Source of the DNA: Pseudomonas peradeniyensis
Lineage (GTDB): Bacteria; Pseudomonadota; Gammaproteobacteria; Pseudomonadales; Pseudomonadaceae
NCBI RefSeq assembly: GCF_014268935.2
Contig: NZ_JABWRJ020000001.1
Span: 1,612,001-1,676,000, forward strand
Direction of reading: 5' to 3'
Length of the DNA: 64,000 nucleotides
Made by a program: the position numbers and the translations under genes. The stretch's first letter is position 1, and each line of letters opens with the position of its first letter. Of this stretch, positions 28,018-36,966 are shown piece by piece. A model generated the notes under the pieces. That model saw only the letters and a program-made list of their open reading frames with translations. It was not told the origin of the DNA and made no database searches.

Positions 28018-29907
28018 TCAAAAAGTGAAAACTTTAAACAGCTTTACTCTGTCGACTTGTGATTCCGATGCCGGGGGAGGCGTTTCTTCCTCGACAGACG
28101 AACCTGATGAAACCATGCCAGTGTTTTTGTATAGGTTCGTCGCGCTCTCTCGAGTCATTTTGTTACCTTTCAATTGAAACCTACGGACAGCTTCAATGAA
28201 TGACTCACTTTCCGTAAAGCGGAATTGTCCGTTCTTCACGGCCTTTGAAATCTCGGTCTGCAATTTGTAGCTGTGTGGCGTGATTGAGTAAGGTGGCGGC
28301 GGTGTCAGCACACCAATAAACGCACCAGACTCATCAAGCAAATTGATCGAAGAGACATCTCTGCGAGAGTACTCGATAATCATTTTCCGCCCCGCCGAAT
28401 TACTCCGCAATACGTCCGGATTTCGGTATTTCTGGTAAGCAAAGTTAATGAACGCGCCCCCATATTTGGCATTTGACTGCACGATCTTTGGCTCGCGAAT
28501 TCTCGTAAACGCTGCCTCATTTTGATAACTAATAGGCAGTGTGTTCGGCGGCAACGCCCTTGCCTTCATACGCATGAGGAACAAGTCCAACGGGGTGTGG
28601 CCTTGGATTGACGCGTGCGGCCGACCGTTATAGTCAGAGATCACTATGTCTATGGCACTTTCCAACTCTTCTAGAGACAGTAACATCTTCAAAGGGTTTT
28701 TGGATTTTGGCGATAAACGTGCCTTGATCTCGTCTGTGGACTCACTACCCGTGGTACCAATTATTTTGTGAGAAAAATTTTGCACTAAATAGAGAAAAAA
28801 ACGCTCCACAACAGGGCGATCATTGGGCGTGTGCGGTCTGCCGAATTCCACCACACAGCCAAGCCTATCATTTAGCACCTCAATCACATGCTTCGCCTTA
28901 TGCGCCCAAGCATTATCCAGTTTTAGTGTGGACCACGTTTGCCACGCGCCCGAACTTTCTGAGGGGAACCCCCCTTCATCGCAATAACGGGTATCAGGAA
29001 TATTCAGCGGTGGACGAGCGTGTGGGCTCAGGGCTCGATAAATCGCCGTAAGTAAGTCGACTTGATCATAGTTGTGACCCAGTGCCAATGAATAGCCCAA
29101 CACGCACCTTGAAAATTTTTCGATCAGACAAATTAACCAGACCCTAAGAATTTCATATTCAACAGGCTCCCCATAGGCATCCCTTTCGCGAATAACCAAG
29201 CGAATATCCAATTTGTGCCCATCTGCTTCAACTTGCTCCAAGATATCCGATGGATCAATATCTCGGACGCTCTCGTTAGCTTGTGAGGACTTCAACTCCT
29301 GCTCTGCTTTCAATTCTCGGTGTTTATCCTGCAACCACCTCCTAAGCCCGCTTATACCTTCGGTTTTTTGATTTAATGGGTATTCATTTTTGGTAACTCC
29401 AACCTCAATGCACTTGCGCACGAACGCTTTATGAACCGCTATAAAGTAGTCGCCGCCAGATTTCCGGGGTTTGTATCTACGGGCTTGCGCTTTCAGCCAA
29501 TCACCCACATCTGGATGTTGCTCAACGAAGTGCGTAAAAACGCCGGAATATCCTTGTGTTACGGATGAACTGGGCTGCGCTGTCCGATAATATTTTCTTT
29601 CACCGCTGCGTTTATAAGGTATTGCGGCCACCCAGCCAATGGGACTTCCGGATTTGTCCAGCGCCTCGCATTTGTCGATGACTCGATAAAGCGTTGAGCG
29701 GGGCATCCCGTATTTTTCTTGAATTTCCTCTAGCGATGCGCCTTCCTTCAAGAACGCCCGTATAGCTTTAATACGATTCTCCGTCGGACCTCGAAGGCCA
29801 TCCGGCAGGACCGTTAGGTCAACAGCGCGCCACTTATCACAGTCGTAACCTTCTCGTTCGCGTTCGGACCTAGAAAATCGTTGATCACTCATCCTGGGCA
29901 TCTCCAT
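28018..29907 (-). CDS. TnsB/TniA/Mu-like DDE transposase
   Basis: A 629-residue transposase. An N-terminal helix-turn-helix (about 40-80, LEEIQEKYGMPRSTLYRVID) is followed by the RNase-H-like core. The likely catalytic residues are D229 (VEADGHKLDI), D331 (LKLDNAWAH) and E368 (RPVVERFFLYL), followed by a Mu-type C-terminal barrel. It would cut and join the 3' ends of the element. It overlaps the tnsA-like gene by 23 bp. No frameshift or truncation is seen, so it may be functional. Confidence 0.88.
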   Translation of the reverse strand: MEMPRMSDQRFSRSEREREGYDCDKWRAVDLTVLPDGLRGPTENRIKAIRAFLKEGASLEEIQEKYGMPRSTLYRVIDKCEALDKSGSPIGWVAAIPYKRSGERKYYRTAQPSSSVTQGYSGVFTHFVEQHPDVGDWLKAQARRYKPRKSGGDYFIAVHKAFVRKCIEVGVTKNEYPLNQKTEGISGLRRWLQDKHRELKAEQELKSSQANESVRDIDPSDILEQVEADGHKLDIRLVIRERDAYGEPVEYEILRVWLICLIEKFSRCVLGYSLALGHNYDQVDLLTAIYRALSPHARPPLNIPDTRYCDEGGFPSESSGAWQTWSTLKLDNAWAHKAKHVIEVLNDRLGCVVEFGRPHTPNDRPVVERFFLYLVQNFSHKIIGTTGSESTDEIKARLSPKSKNPLKMLLSLEELESAIDIVISDYNGRPHASIQGHTPLDLFLMRMKARALPPNTLPISYQNEAAFTRIREPKIVQSNAKYGGAFINFAYQKYRNPDVLRSNSAGRKMIIEYSRRDVSSINLLDESGAFIGVLTPPPPYSITPHSYKLQTEISKAVKNGQFRFTESESFIEAVRRFQLKGNKMTRESATNLYKNTGMVSSGSSVEEETPPPASESQVDRVKLFKVFTF

Positions 29908-30508
29908 GGCCTAATTGGGATGCCCCACTTAATTTTGTCGAACTCAAACTCTTGACGTTCAATCGGCCCTTTCTGACCAACTCGAACACCAACGCTGCGC
30001 CCTTTTCGCCAAAATCCTGCTCAACCGCCTGCATAGCGCTGCTCACCGTAAGTCCATACCTTGGGAGGAGTCTCATTACTTCGCGAAGATTGCGCTCAGT
30101 CAGTGCATCTCTCTGCTTGTTGATATAGGAAAGCATGAGTAGGTAGTTTTCGTAGCGGGTACGTTCTGATTTCAGGAAGTCAGTATCTAAAATTTCGCAG
30201 AGAAAGCCGTTATCGTCGGCATAATTCTGAACTTCAACGGTCGTGCTGGTTCCTAGGCACGACCTGGACACCACAATGATTGAAGCGTGGCTATTCTCGA
30301 ACGCAAGCGCAACCGGAATTCTAACTTTGTCCAATTCGATGAAACGCAAATTCACGGATAAATCGCTCACCCAAGGATCAAACTCCACCTCGGCGAATCG
30401 CCACAGCGTGGGTCGGCAGAACAAGCTGACCTTTTCGTTTTGCTTATGACTGAACACCACGAATTCTGGAGCGCCCGCTGGTCGTGAAGGATGGGAGAGT
30501 GGGTCCAT
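29885..30508 (-). CDS. TnsA-like protein with apparently lost catalytic residues
   Basis: A 207-residue protein placed where tnsA lies in Tn7-like elements. The segment FAEVEFDPWVSDL (38-50) matches the TnsA endonuclease box around its catalytic Glu, and the C-terminal half resembles the TnsA C-domain that holds TnsC. However, the Asp of the usual YxPDF motif is replaced (IPVALAFE, 64-71), and the Q-x-K/EVK motif reads IIVVSR (77-82). Most of the nuclease centre thus seems missing. If so, 5'-end cutting would be lost while a structural role remains. Family assignment is by position and partial motif, so moderately sure. Confidence 0.65.
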   Translation of the reverse strand: MDPLSHPSRPAGAPEFVVFSHKQNEKVSLFCRPTLWRFAEVEFDPWVSDLSVNLRFIELDKVRIPVALAFENSHASIIVVSRSCLGTSTTVEVQNYADDNGFLCEILDTDFLKSERTRYENYLLMLSYINKQRDALTERNLREVMRLLPRYGLTVSSAMQAVEQDFGEKGAALVFELVRKGRLNVKSLSSTKLSGASQLGHGDAQDE

Positions 30509-30626
30509 TGCTTTCCTTTTTGAGTAATGTCCGTAAAATCATTAACTTACGAAGTTGCAAAATTGCACATGCACTCAAAAGTTTCATAATTAGAGAGGAA
30601 GTATGGGTGGCAGATGGTCAATCGTT

Positions 30627-30650
30627 ATATTTTATAGAAATATAAAATAT
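30627..30650. repeat. perfect 10-bp palindrome upstream of the tnsA-like gene
   Basis: ATATTTTATA and TATAAAATAT surround GAAA. It is in the AT-rich leader of the transposition operon, about 120 nt before the tnsA-like start. Its centre contains TATAGAAATA, close to the core of the palindrome at 30715. Confidence 0.6.
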
Positions 30651-30714
30651 GTTATTTATTTCTGAAGGAGTGGACAGTCTAGGGGACTATATAGATTGAC
30701 TTCGATTTATAACT

Positions 30715-30733
30715 GTATTTCTATTAGAAATAC
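30715..30733. repeat. second palindrome upstream of the tnsA-like gene
   Basis: GTATTTCTA and TAGAAATAC are exact reverse complements around a single T. It shares TAGAAATA with the palindrome 65 bp closer to the gene. Together they may be operator sites or transposase-binding sites at the right end of the element. Confidence 0.6.
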
Positions 30734-30766
30734 TTAAGTGAGGCCATCAAAGACGATGGATGCATT

Positions 30767-31039
30767 TCAAATGCTGAGTTTCAAATTTTGAAAGTCTCGA
30801 ATTTTCGAAGTCGCAAGAACTGTGCAACGCCCCTTCGTGCATACCTTCTGCACCAGCCGTGCTCTGTTGACGAACACATCGATCTGACAACTGCCTGAGT
30901 GCTGCACATCTTCCCAGTATTCCGTGTGCACAAGCTGCCCGTTCTGCGGCCCTGTGTACGTGCCCGCAGCTTCACGCGTGACATAGCTGCTGTCGCGCAC
31001 ATACCTGAGCACCACCGGATCTTCTTCCGGCACCACCAT
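30767..31039 (-). CDS. hypothetical protein, possibly truncated
   Basis: A 90-residue product if read from the ATG at 31039, which has AAGG 6-7 nt upstream. The frame looks coding further upstream to about 31080 and then runs into a REP-like element, so the original 5' end may be lost. The sequence (YVTREAAGTYTGPQNG, QIDVFVNRARLVQKVC) has three cysteines and no family that I know. Codon use is chromosomal in the 5' half; the last 15 codons are AT-rich, and the accessory block may begin near there. Confidence 0.4.
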   Translation of the reverse strand: MVVPEEDPVVLRYVRDSSYVTREAAGTYTGPQNGQLVHTEYWEDVQHSGSCQIDVFVNRARLVQKVCTKGRCTVLATSKIRDFQNLKLSI

Positions 31040-31100
31040 GATCTGCCTTGGCACCCCGAAGAAGTCGATCAGTAACGCACTCTGAATGCTGAGCGGTCGG

Positions 31101-31144
31101 TGTGGGAGCCGGCTTGCCGGCGATGGGCCGCAAAACGGCCCCGG
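31101..31144. repeat. REP-like repeat
   Basis: It shares GAGCCGGCTTG and GATGGG-CGCAAA-CGGCCCC with the repeat at 14989-15050. It marks chromosomal sequence on the right side of the accessory block. Confidence 0.6.
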
Positions 31145-31184
31145 GTCTAACAGACTGACACCAACCACAGCGGCCACCGCATTC

Positions 31185-31493
31185 CTACTCAACCCTCCGT
31201 CCCACCATCAATCCATGATTCACATCCTGAGCCAGCGCCTTGGCCATGCCACTGAGGTAATGCACCGCCGTCAGCAACGTCGGCAAACGATCCGTCTCCG
31301 CCATGGCCAGATCGCTGATCTTGTGCACTGCACACATCAGCACGGTCGCCTGCTCAACCGCATGGTCCACCGAATGGCCCGCCACAACACGGAACAGCGG
31401 GTCTTGACCGCCCTCCTCCCCAGCCTCGCCAAAATGCCCGACGCCGGTGGTTGCGAGCTTGCTGATACGTGGGGTTTGCAATTCCTTATCCAT
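31185..31493 (-). CDS. DUF3077 family protein
   Basis: A 102-residue protein typical of Pseudomonas DUF3077 members: LFRVVAGHSVDHAVEQATVLMCAVHKI in the middle and HYLSGMAKALAQDV near the end. The function is unknown. It is soluble and largely helical. The ATG at 31493 has AGGAGG 6 nt upstream; the longer open frame to 31658 has no such site. A GC-rich hairpin (31508-31530) precedes the ribosome site directly and could affect translation. Confidence 0.75.
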   Translation of the reverse strand: MDKELQTPRISKLATTGVGHFGEAGEEGGQDPLFRVVAGHSVDHAVEQATVLMCAVHKISDLAMAETDRLPTLLTAVHYLSGMAKALAQDVNHGLMVGRRVE

Positions 31494-31507
31494 AGCATTC
31501 CTCCTGC

Positions 31508-31530
31508 GGCCCCGCGAACGGCGCGGGGCC
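31508..31530 (-). promoter_or_regulatory. GC-rich hairpin in the leader of the DUF3077 gene
   Basis: A perfect 9-bp stem (GGCCCCGCG/CGCGGGGCC) with a 5-nt loop ends 4 nt before the AGGAGG site of the DUF3077 gene. No T-run follows, so it is more likely an mRNA structure than a terminator. Confidence 0.5.
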
Positions 31531-31787
31531 TGATCGGTGAACATCAAATGTGAGCCCAAGCTCGCCAGATCAATGCCGGGATTGAAGGAACCCGGCGCAC
31601 ACGAGGTGCCCCACGTACAGCCGCCATAAGCGACAACGTGCAATCCTTCTATCAGCAACGGCCTGTCTTTGACCCATTTTTAGCTTGCAACCGCTTGAGC
31701 TGTAGTGGTTTATGGTTTCGCCGCATCGCCTGTCTGCTCGGTCTTGCGCCCGAACAAGCGCTAAGGCAGCAGACAAAGCATCGCAAA

Positions 31788-31833
31788 CAGCCACGCCTCT
31801 GCAAGGTCCGTAGACCCCGAAGAAGCGTGGCTG
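31788..31833 (-). terminator. possible terminator of the first cydAB operon
   Basis: CAGCCACGC and GCGTGGCTG form a 9-bp stem around 28 nt, 13 nt after the cydB stop. On the minus strand only TTT follows, so termination strength is uncertain. The rest of 31531-31787 shows no gene. Confidence 0.45.
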
Positions 31834-31845
31834 ACCACTCAACAA

Positions 31846-32862
31846 TTAATGATAGGCATCCCCCGGCTGCACCTTGCCGCGGAACACGTGGTAGCTCCAG
31901 AAGGTGTAGGCCAGGATGATCGGGATGATGAACAGCGCCCCGATCAGCGCGAACAGCTGGCTGGTCAGCGGCGCGGCGGCCTGCCACAGGGTCAGACTCG
32001 GCGGCACGATGTTCGGCCAGATGCTGATCGCCAGCCCCAGGTAACCAAGGAACACCAGCCCCACCACGGCAATGAACGGTAGGTGCGAGTGGCGCTTGCG
32101 CAGGGTCTTCTGGATGACCACCACGGCCACCACCGCCAGCACCGCGATCAGTACCGAGCGCAGCCAGTGGCTGGCACCGAACCAGCGCTGGGCGATGTCG
32201 TCATGCAGCCAGGCGGTCCAGGCGCAGATCACCACGATCACCAGCGCCAGCAGGTAGGTCAGCGGACGGCTGTAGTGGCGCATGCGCGACTCGAGCATGC
32301 CATCGGTCTTGATCAGCAGCCAGGTGCTGCCCAGCAGCGCGTAGGTCAGCAGCAGGCCGACGCCGCAGAACAGTGGGAACGGCGCGACCCAGTCCCAGCC
32401 GCTGCCGGCGAATTGTCGGTCCACCACCGCGATGCCGCTGATGTAGGTGCCAATGGCCACACCTTGGAAGAAGGTCGCCAACACCGAGCCGCCGATGAAC
32501 GCCTTGTCCCACAGGTGACGCTTGTTCGGGTGGGCCTTGAAGCGGAACTCGAAGGCCACGCCGCGGAAGATTAGCCCGGCCAGCACCAGCACCAGCGGCA
32601 GGTAGAGGGCCTCAAGGATCACCGAGTAGGCCAGCGGGAAGGCGCCATACAACGCCGCCGCACCCAGCACCGCCCAGGTCTCGTTGCCGTCCCACACCGG
32701 TGCCACGGTGTTCATCATTACGTCGCGATCGCTGGAATCACTGATCAGCGGGAAGAGAATCCCCAGCCCAAGATCGAAGCCGTCCATGATCACGTACATC
32801 ATTAACCCGAAAGCAATGATCACGCCCCAGATGACCGAAAGATCGATACCTTGAATTGCCAT
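31846..32862 (-). CDS. cydB: cytochrome bd-type (CioB-like) quinol oxidase subunit II, copy 1
   Basis: A 338-residue inner-membrane subunit with about eight to nine hydrophobic segments and the family pattern MYVIMDGFDLGLGILFPL near the start and TVAPVWDGNETWAV near residue 50. It pairs with CydA to form a quinol oxidase that reduces oxygen to water; subunit II stabilises the haems. AAGGAG precedes the ATG. It lies 14 nt after cydA. A second copy of the pair lies at 43393-45845. Confidence 0.92.
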   Translation of the reverse strand: MAIQGIDLSVIWGVIIAFGLMMYVIMDGFDLGLGILFPLISDSSDRDVMMNTVAPVWDGNETWAVLGAAALYGAFPLAYSVILEALYLPLVLVLAGLIFRGVAFEFRFKAHPNKRHLWDKAFIGGSVLATFFQGVAIGTYISGIAVVDRQFAGSGWDWVAPFPLFCGVGLLLTYALLGSTWLLIKTDGMLESRMRHYSRPLTYLLALVIVVICAWTAWLHDDIAQRWFGASHWLRSVLIAVLAVVAVVVIQKTLRKRHSHLPFIAVVGLVFLGYLGLAISIWPNIVPPSLTLWQAAAPLTSQLFALIGALFIIPIILAYTFWSYHVFRGKVQPGDAYH

Positions 32863-32876
32863 GTGCCTGCTCCTTC

Positions 32877-34268
32877 TCAGTCGGCGACGGACAGCGGGCG
32901 ACGCGCGGTGGCCAGCGATTCCGGTTGGTCGGGGTTCGGCAGTTCCTCGTGCGCAATCGGGCCCTTGCGCACCAGGCGCATCATGTAGCCGATCCCCACG
33001 GTGAACACCGAGAAGTAGATGACCACGAAGGTCGCCAGGGTGATGCTCATCTGCACGGTGCTGTGGTTGGAGGCCGCTTCAGTGGTGCGCAGCATGCCGT
33101 AGACTACCCAGGGTTGACGGCCCACTTCGGTGGTGAACCAGCCGGCCAGCAGGGCGATCAGCCCCGACGGCCCCATCAGCAGGGCGAACCAGAGGAAGGC
33201 ACGGTTGCGGTATAGCGCTCCGTTGCGACGCAGCACCAGGGCCAGCAGCGCGCAGGCCAGCATCAGCATGCCCAGGCCGGCCATGACCCGGAAGCTCCAG
33301 AAGATGATCGTAGAGTTGGGACGGTCCTCCTTGGCGAAGCTCTTGAGTGCCGGGATCTGCTTGTCCAGGCTGTGGGTCAGGATCAGGCTGCCCAGGTACG
33401 GCACTTCGAGGCTGTAGCGGGTGGTTTCGGCAGCCATGTCCGGCAGGCCGAACAGCACCAACGGCGTGGCTTCGCCCGGCTTGTTCTCCCAGTGACCCTC
33501 GATGGCAGCGATTTTCGCCGGCTGATGCTCCAGGGTGTTCAGTCCATGGGCGTCACCGACCACCACCTGCACCGGCGTTGCCACCAGGATCATCCACATG
33601 CCCATCGACAGCATCTTACGGATCTGCGGCGTATTGCTCCCGCGCAGCAGGTGCCAGGCCGCGGAGGCCGAAACGAAGAACGCGGTAGAGAGGAACGCGG
33701 CCAGCGCCATGTGCGCCAGGCGGTAAGGGAACGACGGGTTGAAGACAATCTTGAACCAGTCCAGCGGCATCACCCGGCCATCGACGATCTCGATGCCCTG
33801 CGGGGTCTGCATCCAGCTGTTCGAGGAGAGAATCCAGAACATTGAGATCAGCGTGCCGATGGCCACCATCACCGTGGCGAAGAAGTGCAGCTTGCGTCCC
33901 ACCCTGCCCCAGCCGAACAGCATCACCCCGAGGAAGCCCGCTTCGAGGAAGAACGCGGTGAGCACCTCGTAGGTGAGCAACGGCCCAGTCACGCTGCCGG
34001 CGAAGTCGGAGAAACGCGCCCAGTTGGTGCCGAACTCGTAGGCCATCACCAGGCCCGAGACCACGCCCATGCCAAAGTTGACGGCGAAGATCTTCGACCA
34101 GAATTTGTAGAGGTCCTTGTATACCGAGTGGCCGGTTTTCAGCCAGCAGCCTTCGAGCACGGCCAGGAAGCTGGCCAGGCCGATGGTGATGGCCGGGAAA
34201 ATGATGTGGAACGAGACCGTGAAGGCGAATTGCAGCCTTGCTAGGTCCAGTGCACCCAGATTCGACAT
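32877..34268 (-). CDS. cydA: cytochrome bd-type (CioA-like) quinol oxidase subunit I, copy 1
   Basis: A 463-residue, about nine-helix membrane subunit that carries the three haems and the quinol site. The conserved early histidine (H21 in VSFHIIFPAITIG), a second histidine in RLAHMALAAFL and the GRQPWVVYG motif are present. The quinol loop is short, as in the cyanide-insensitive CIO group rather than E. coli CydA. It is 99 nt downstream of the FdhF-like gene on the same strand and may be cotranscribed with it, linking a molybdo-enzyme to oxygen reduction. Confidence 0.92.
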   Translation of the reverse strand: MSNLGALDLARLQFAFTVSFHIIFPAITIGLASFLAVLEGCWLKTGHSVYKDLYKFWSKIFAVNFGMGVVSGLVMAYEFGTNWARFSDFAGSVTGPLLTYEVLTAFFLEAGFLGVMLFGWGRVGRKLHFFATVMVAIGTLISMFWILSSNSWMQTPQGIEIVDGRVMPLDWFKIVFNPSFPYRLAHMALAAFLSTAFFVSASAAWHLLRGSNTPQIRKMLSMGMWMILVATPVQVVVGDAHGLNTLEHQPAKIAAIEGHWENKPGEATPLVLFGLPDMAAETTRYSLEVPYLGSLILTHSLDKQIPALKSFAKEDRPNSTIIFWSFRVMAGLGMLMLACALLALVLRRNGALYRNRAFLWFALLMGPSGLIALLAGWFTTEVGRQPWVVYGMLRTTEAASNHSTVQMSITLATFVVIYFSVFTVGIGYMMRLVRKGPIAHEELPNPDQPESLATARRPLSVAD

Positions 34269-34367
34269 GACGATATCCTTGTGGACAGACAGGTTCCTCC
34301 CAGGCGGCGGCTAGTACGGCGCCGCATACCCGGGGGCCTGCAGTCGATTGATTTGAACGGTCGAGAG

Positions 34368-36692
34368 TTATGCGCTGACGGCGTGAATCAAGGCATCCGC
34401 TTGCGCGTGCTCGAGGCGAATGGCGACGAACTTCGAGGTCGGCGTGAAGGTCTGGTCGCCGTAGCTTTCCAGCGGTACCAACGGGTTGGTCTCCGGGTAG
34501 TAGGCGGCCGCCTGGCCGGCGGGAATGTCGTAGGCCACCAGGGTGAAGCCACTGACCCGACGCTCCAGGCCGTCCTCCCACAGCGATACCATGTCCACCT
34601 TGTCACCGGGCGCGAAGCCCAGCCGCTGGATATCGGCCGCATTGGCGAAGACCACTTCACGCAGGCCGAACACACCGCGGTAGCGGTCGTCCAGCCCGTA
34701 CAGAGTGGTGTTGTACTGATCGTGCGAACGCAGGGTCTGCAAAATCAGGTCAGGCTTTTCGCCACGGGCGAGGACCGTTTCGTTGACCAGTTGCGCGGGC
34801 AGCTGGGTAGCGGTGAACTGCGCCTTGCCGCTAGCAGTGTTCCACTCACGCTCGGCGGCGGAGTTACCTAGGTAGAAACCGCCAGGATGCTCCAGGCGCG
34901 CGTTGAAATCGGTGAAACCGGGGATGGTATCGGCGATCAGGTCGCGGATGCGCGCATAGTCGGCCACCACCCAGTCCCAGTTGATCGGCCGGTCGCCCAG
35001 GGTGGCCTTGGCCATGCCGGCGATGATCGACGGTTCCGAGCGCAGCAGTGGCGAGCGCGGCTTCAGCTGACCATGGGAGATGTGCACCATGCTAAAGGTG
35101 TCTTCCACGGTGACGCCCTGTGGCCCTTCGGCCTGGATATCGATCTCGGTGCGGCCCAGGCACGGCAGTATAAGCGCATCGCGGCCGGTGACCAGGTGCG
35201 AGCGGTTGAGCTTGGTCGAGATGTGCACGGTCAGCTCGCAGTTGCGCAGCGCCGCGTGGGTGCGCGGGGTGTCCGGCGTAGCCTGGGCGAAGTTGCCGCC
35301 CAGGGCGATGAACACCTTGGTGCGGTGCTCCTCCATCGCCTGGATCGCCAGCACGGCGTTGTGCCCATGGCCGCGCGGCACCTCGATGCCGAAGCGACGC
35401 TGGATGTTGTCCAGCAGCCAGGTCGGCGGCTTCTCGTCGATGCCCATGCTGCGGTCGCCCTGCACGTTGCTATGACCGCGCACTGGCGACAGACCGGCGC
35501 CCGGGCGGCCGACGTTGCCGCGCAGCAGTTGCAGGTTGACGATCTCCTGTACGGTCGGCACCGAGTGGCGATGCTGGGTGACACCCATGGCCCAGCACAT
35601 GATCACCCGCTCGGCCTTGCGATACATTCGCGCGGCCAGCTCGATCTCGGCCTTGCTCAGGCCCGACTGCTCGACGATGTGCTCCCAGGAGGTAGCGTCC
35701 ACCTGCGCTAGGTAGTCGTCCATACCATGGGTATGGGCCTTGATGAAGGCGTGGTCGAACACCGCCGGCATGCCGTTGGCCTGGGCCTCGCGTTCCCACT
35801 GCAGGAGGAACTTGGCCATGCCACGGATGGCCGCCATGTCCCCACCCAGGGCTGGGCGGAAGTACGCCGTGTTGGTCGGTTCGGAACCGTTGCTAAGCAT
35901 TTCGAACGGGTGCTGCGGGTGCTGGAAGCGCTCCAGACCACGCTCCTTGAGCGGGTTGAAACACACCACCTGGGCGCCGCGCTCCACCGCCTCGCGCAGC
36001 GGTTCGAGCATGCGCGGGTGATTGGTGCCGGGGTTCTGGCCAATGACGAAGATCGCGTCGGCCAGCTCCAGGTCGTGGAACACCACGGTGCCCTTACCCA
36101 CCCCGACGGTGCTGGACATACCCAGGCCGCTGGCCTCGTGGCACATGTTCGAGCAGTCGGGGAAGTTGTTGGTGCCATAGGTACGCACGAACAATTGGTA
36201 GAGGAACGCCGCTTCGTTGCTGGCCCGGCCCGAGGTGTAGAAGTCGGCCTGATCGGGCGACTCGAGTTTGTTCAGATGCTTGGCGACCAGGGCGAAGGCC
36301 TCTTCCCAGCTGATCTCGACGTAATGATCGGTGCTGGCGTCGTAGCGCATCGGGTGAGTCAGACGGCCCTGATATTCGAGCCAGTAATCGCTTTGTTCGA
36401 GCAAGGCGCTGACGCTGTACCTGGCGAAGAAATCGGGATCGACCGAGCGGCCGGTGGCCTCCCAGTTGACCGCCTTGGCGCCGTTCTCACAGAACTTGAC
36501 CATGCCGTTCTCGGGCGACTCGCCCCAGGCGCAGCCCGGGCAGTCGAAGCCGTTGTTCTGGTTGGTCTTGAGCATCGCACGGACGTTTTTGACGGCGTTC
36601 TCGCTGCCCAACCAGGCCTTGGTCACGCCCATCAGCGCGCCCCAGCCGGCGGCCGGTCCATTGTAACTTCTAATATGTTCTTCGTCGCTCAT
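34368..36692 (-). CDS. FdhF/YdeP-family molybdopterin oxidoreductase, copy 1
   Basis: A 774-residue molybdenum-bis-MGD enzyme of the DMSO-reductase superfamily, in the formate-dehydrogenase-alpha-like YdeP group. N-terminal cysteines are C51, C54 (DCPGCAW) and C68 (FCENGAKA); I see no fourth one in this region, so the iron-sulphur centre may be atypical. The cysteine in CSNMCHEASG aligns with the Sec/Cys molybdenum ligand of FdhF. The C-terminal domain has LRSHDQYNTTLYGLDDRYRGV. No Tat signal is seen, so it is cytoplasmic. Start at 36692 with AGGG upstream. It lies upstream of cydAB copy 1. The substrate is not proven to be formate. Confidence 0.87.
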   Translation of the reverse strand: MSDEEHIRSYNGPAAGWGALMGVTKAWLGSENAVKNVRAMLKTNQNNGFDCPGCAWGESPENGMVKFCENGAKAVNWEATGRSVDPDFFARYSVSALLEQSDYWLEYQGRLTHPMRYDASTDHYVEISWEEAFALVAKHLNKLESPDQADFYTSGRASNEAAFLYQLFVRTYGTNNFPDCSNMCHEASGLGMSSTVGVGKGTVVFHDLELADAIFVIGQNPGTNHPRMLEPLREAVERGAQVVCFNPLKERGLERFQHPQHPFEMLSNGSEPTNTAYFRPALGGDMAAIRGMAKFLLQWEREAQANGMPAVFDHAFIKAHTHGMDDYLAQVDATSWEHIVEQSGLSKAEIELAARMYRKAERVIMCWAMGVTQHRHSVPTVQEIVNLQLLRGNVGRPGAGLSPVRGHSNVQGDRSMGIDEKPPTWLLDNIQRRFGIEVPRGHGHNAVLAIQAMEEHRTKVFIALGGNFAQATPDTPRTHAALRNCELTVHISTKLNRSHLVTGRDALILPCLGRTEIDIQAEGPQGVTVEDTFSMVHISHGQLKPRSPLLRSEPSIIAGMAKATLGDRPINWDWVVADYARIRDLIADTIPGFTDFNARLEHPGGFYLGNSAAEREWNTASGKAQFTATQLPAQLVNETVLARGEKPDLILQTLRSHDQYNTTLYGLDDRYRGVFGLREVVFANAADIQRLGFAPGDKVDMVSLWEDGLERRVSGFTLVAYDIPAGQAAAYYPETNPLVPLESYGDQTFTPTSKFVAIRLEHAQADALIHAVSA

Positions 36693-36839
36693 CAGGATCA
36701 CCCTTGGTCGCGGCAGGCTAATTAACAAGTTCGAAGTTTCATTGAGTTCAAACAATCAACTTCGACACTGCTGACCCGTGCAGGCTATTTTCACGGTGCA
36801 CTAGCGTCAAATCGAAAGTAATTAAGACTTCATCGGCAT

Positions 36840-36864
36840 TCTCTATCACGGGCCGTGATAGAGA
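36840..36864. promoter_or_regulatory. palindrome between fdhF-like and bestrophin genes, candidate LysR site
   Basis: TCTCTATCACGG and CCGTGATAGAGA are perfect complements around one G, giving ATC-N9-GAT as in LysR-type boxes. Half-sites CTCTATCAC and CTCTATC recur at 41309 and 41283 in the moaB-lysR gap. It would control the FdhF-like gene, the bestrophin gene or both. Confidence 0.65.
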
Positions 36865-36966
36865 TTTCCGATCAACTGGTCATTAAATATGATTGGACGC
36901 TGTTACCTGCACTTTCTAGTCTGCTGCCGCGCTCCAACTTCGCCTGATGAACCCGCGGGTATTGCC

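Noticed and set aside
22718..30676. TGTCCA at 22718 and its inverse TGGACA at 30671 as ends of the Tn7-like element
   Set aside because: Only six bases match firmly and the flanking 5-mers (AGCCC and GTCTA) are not a target duplication. The true ends remain unknown.
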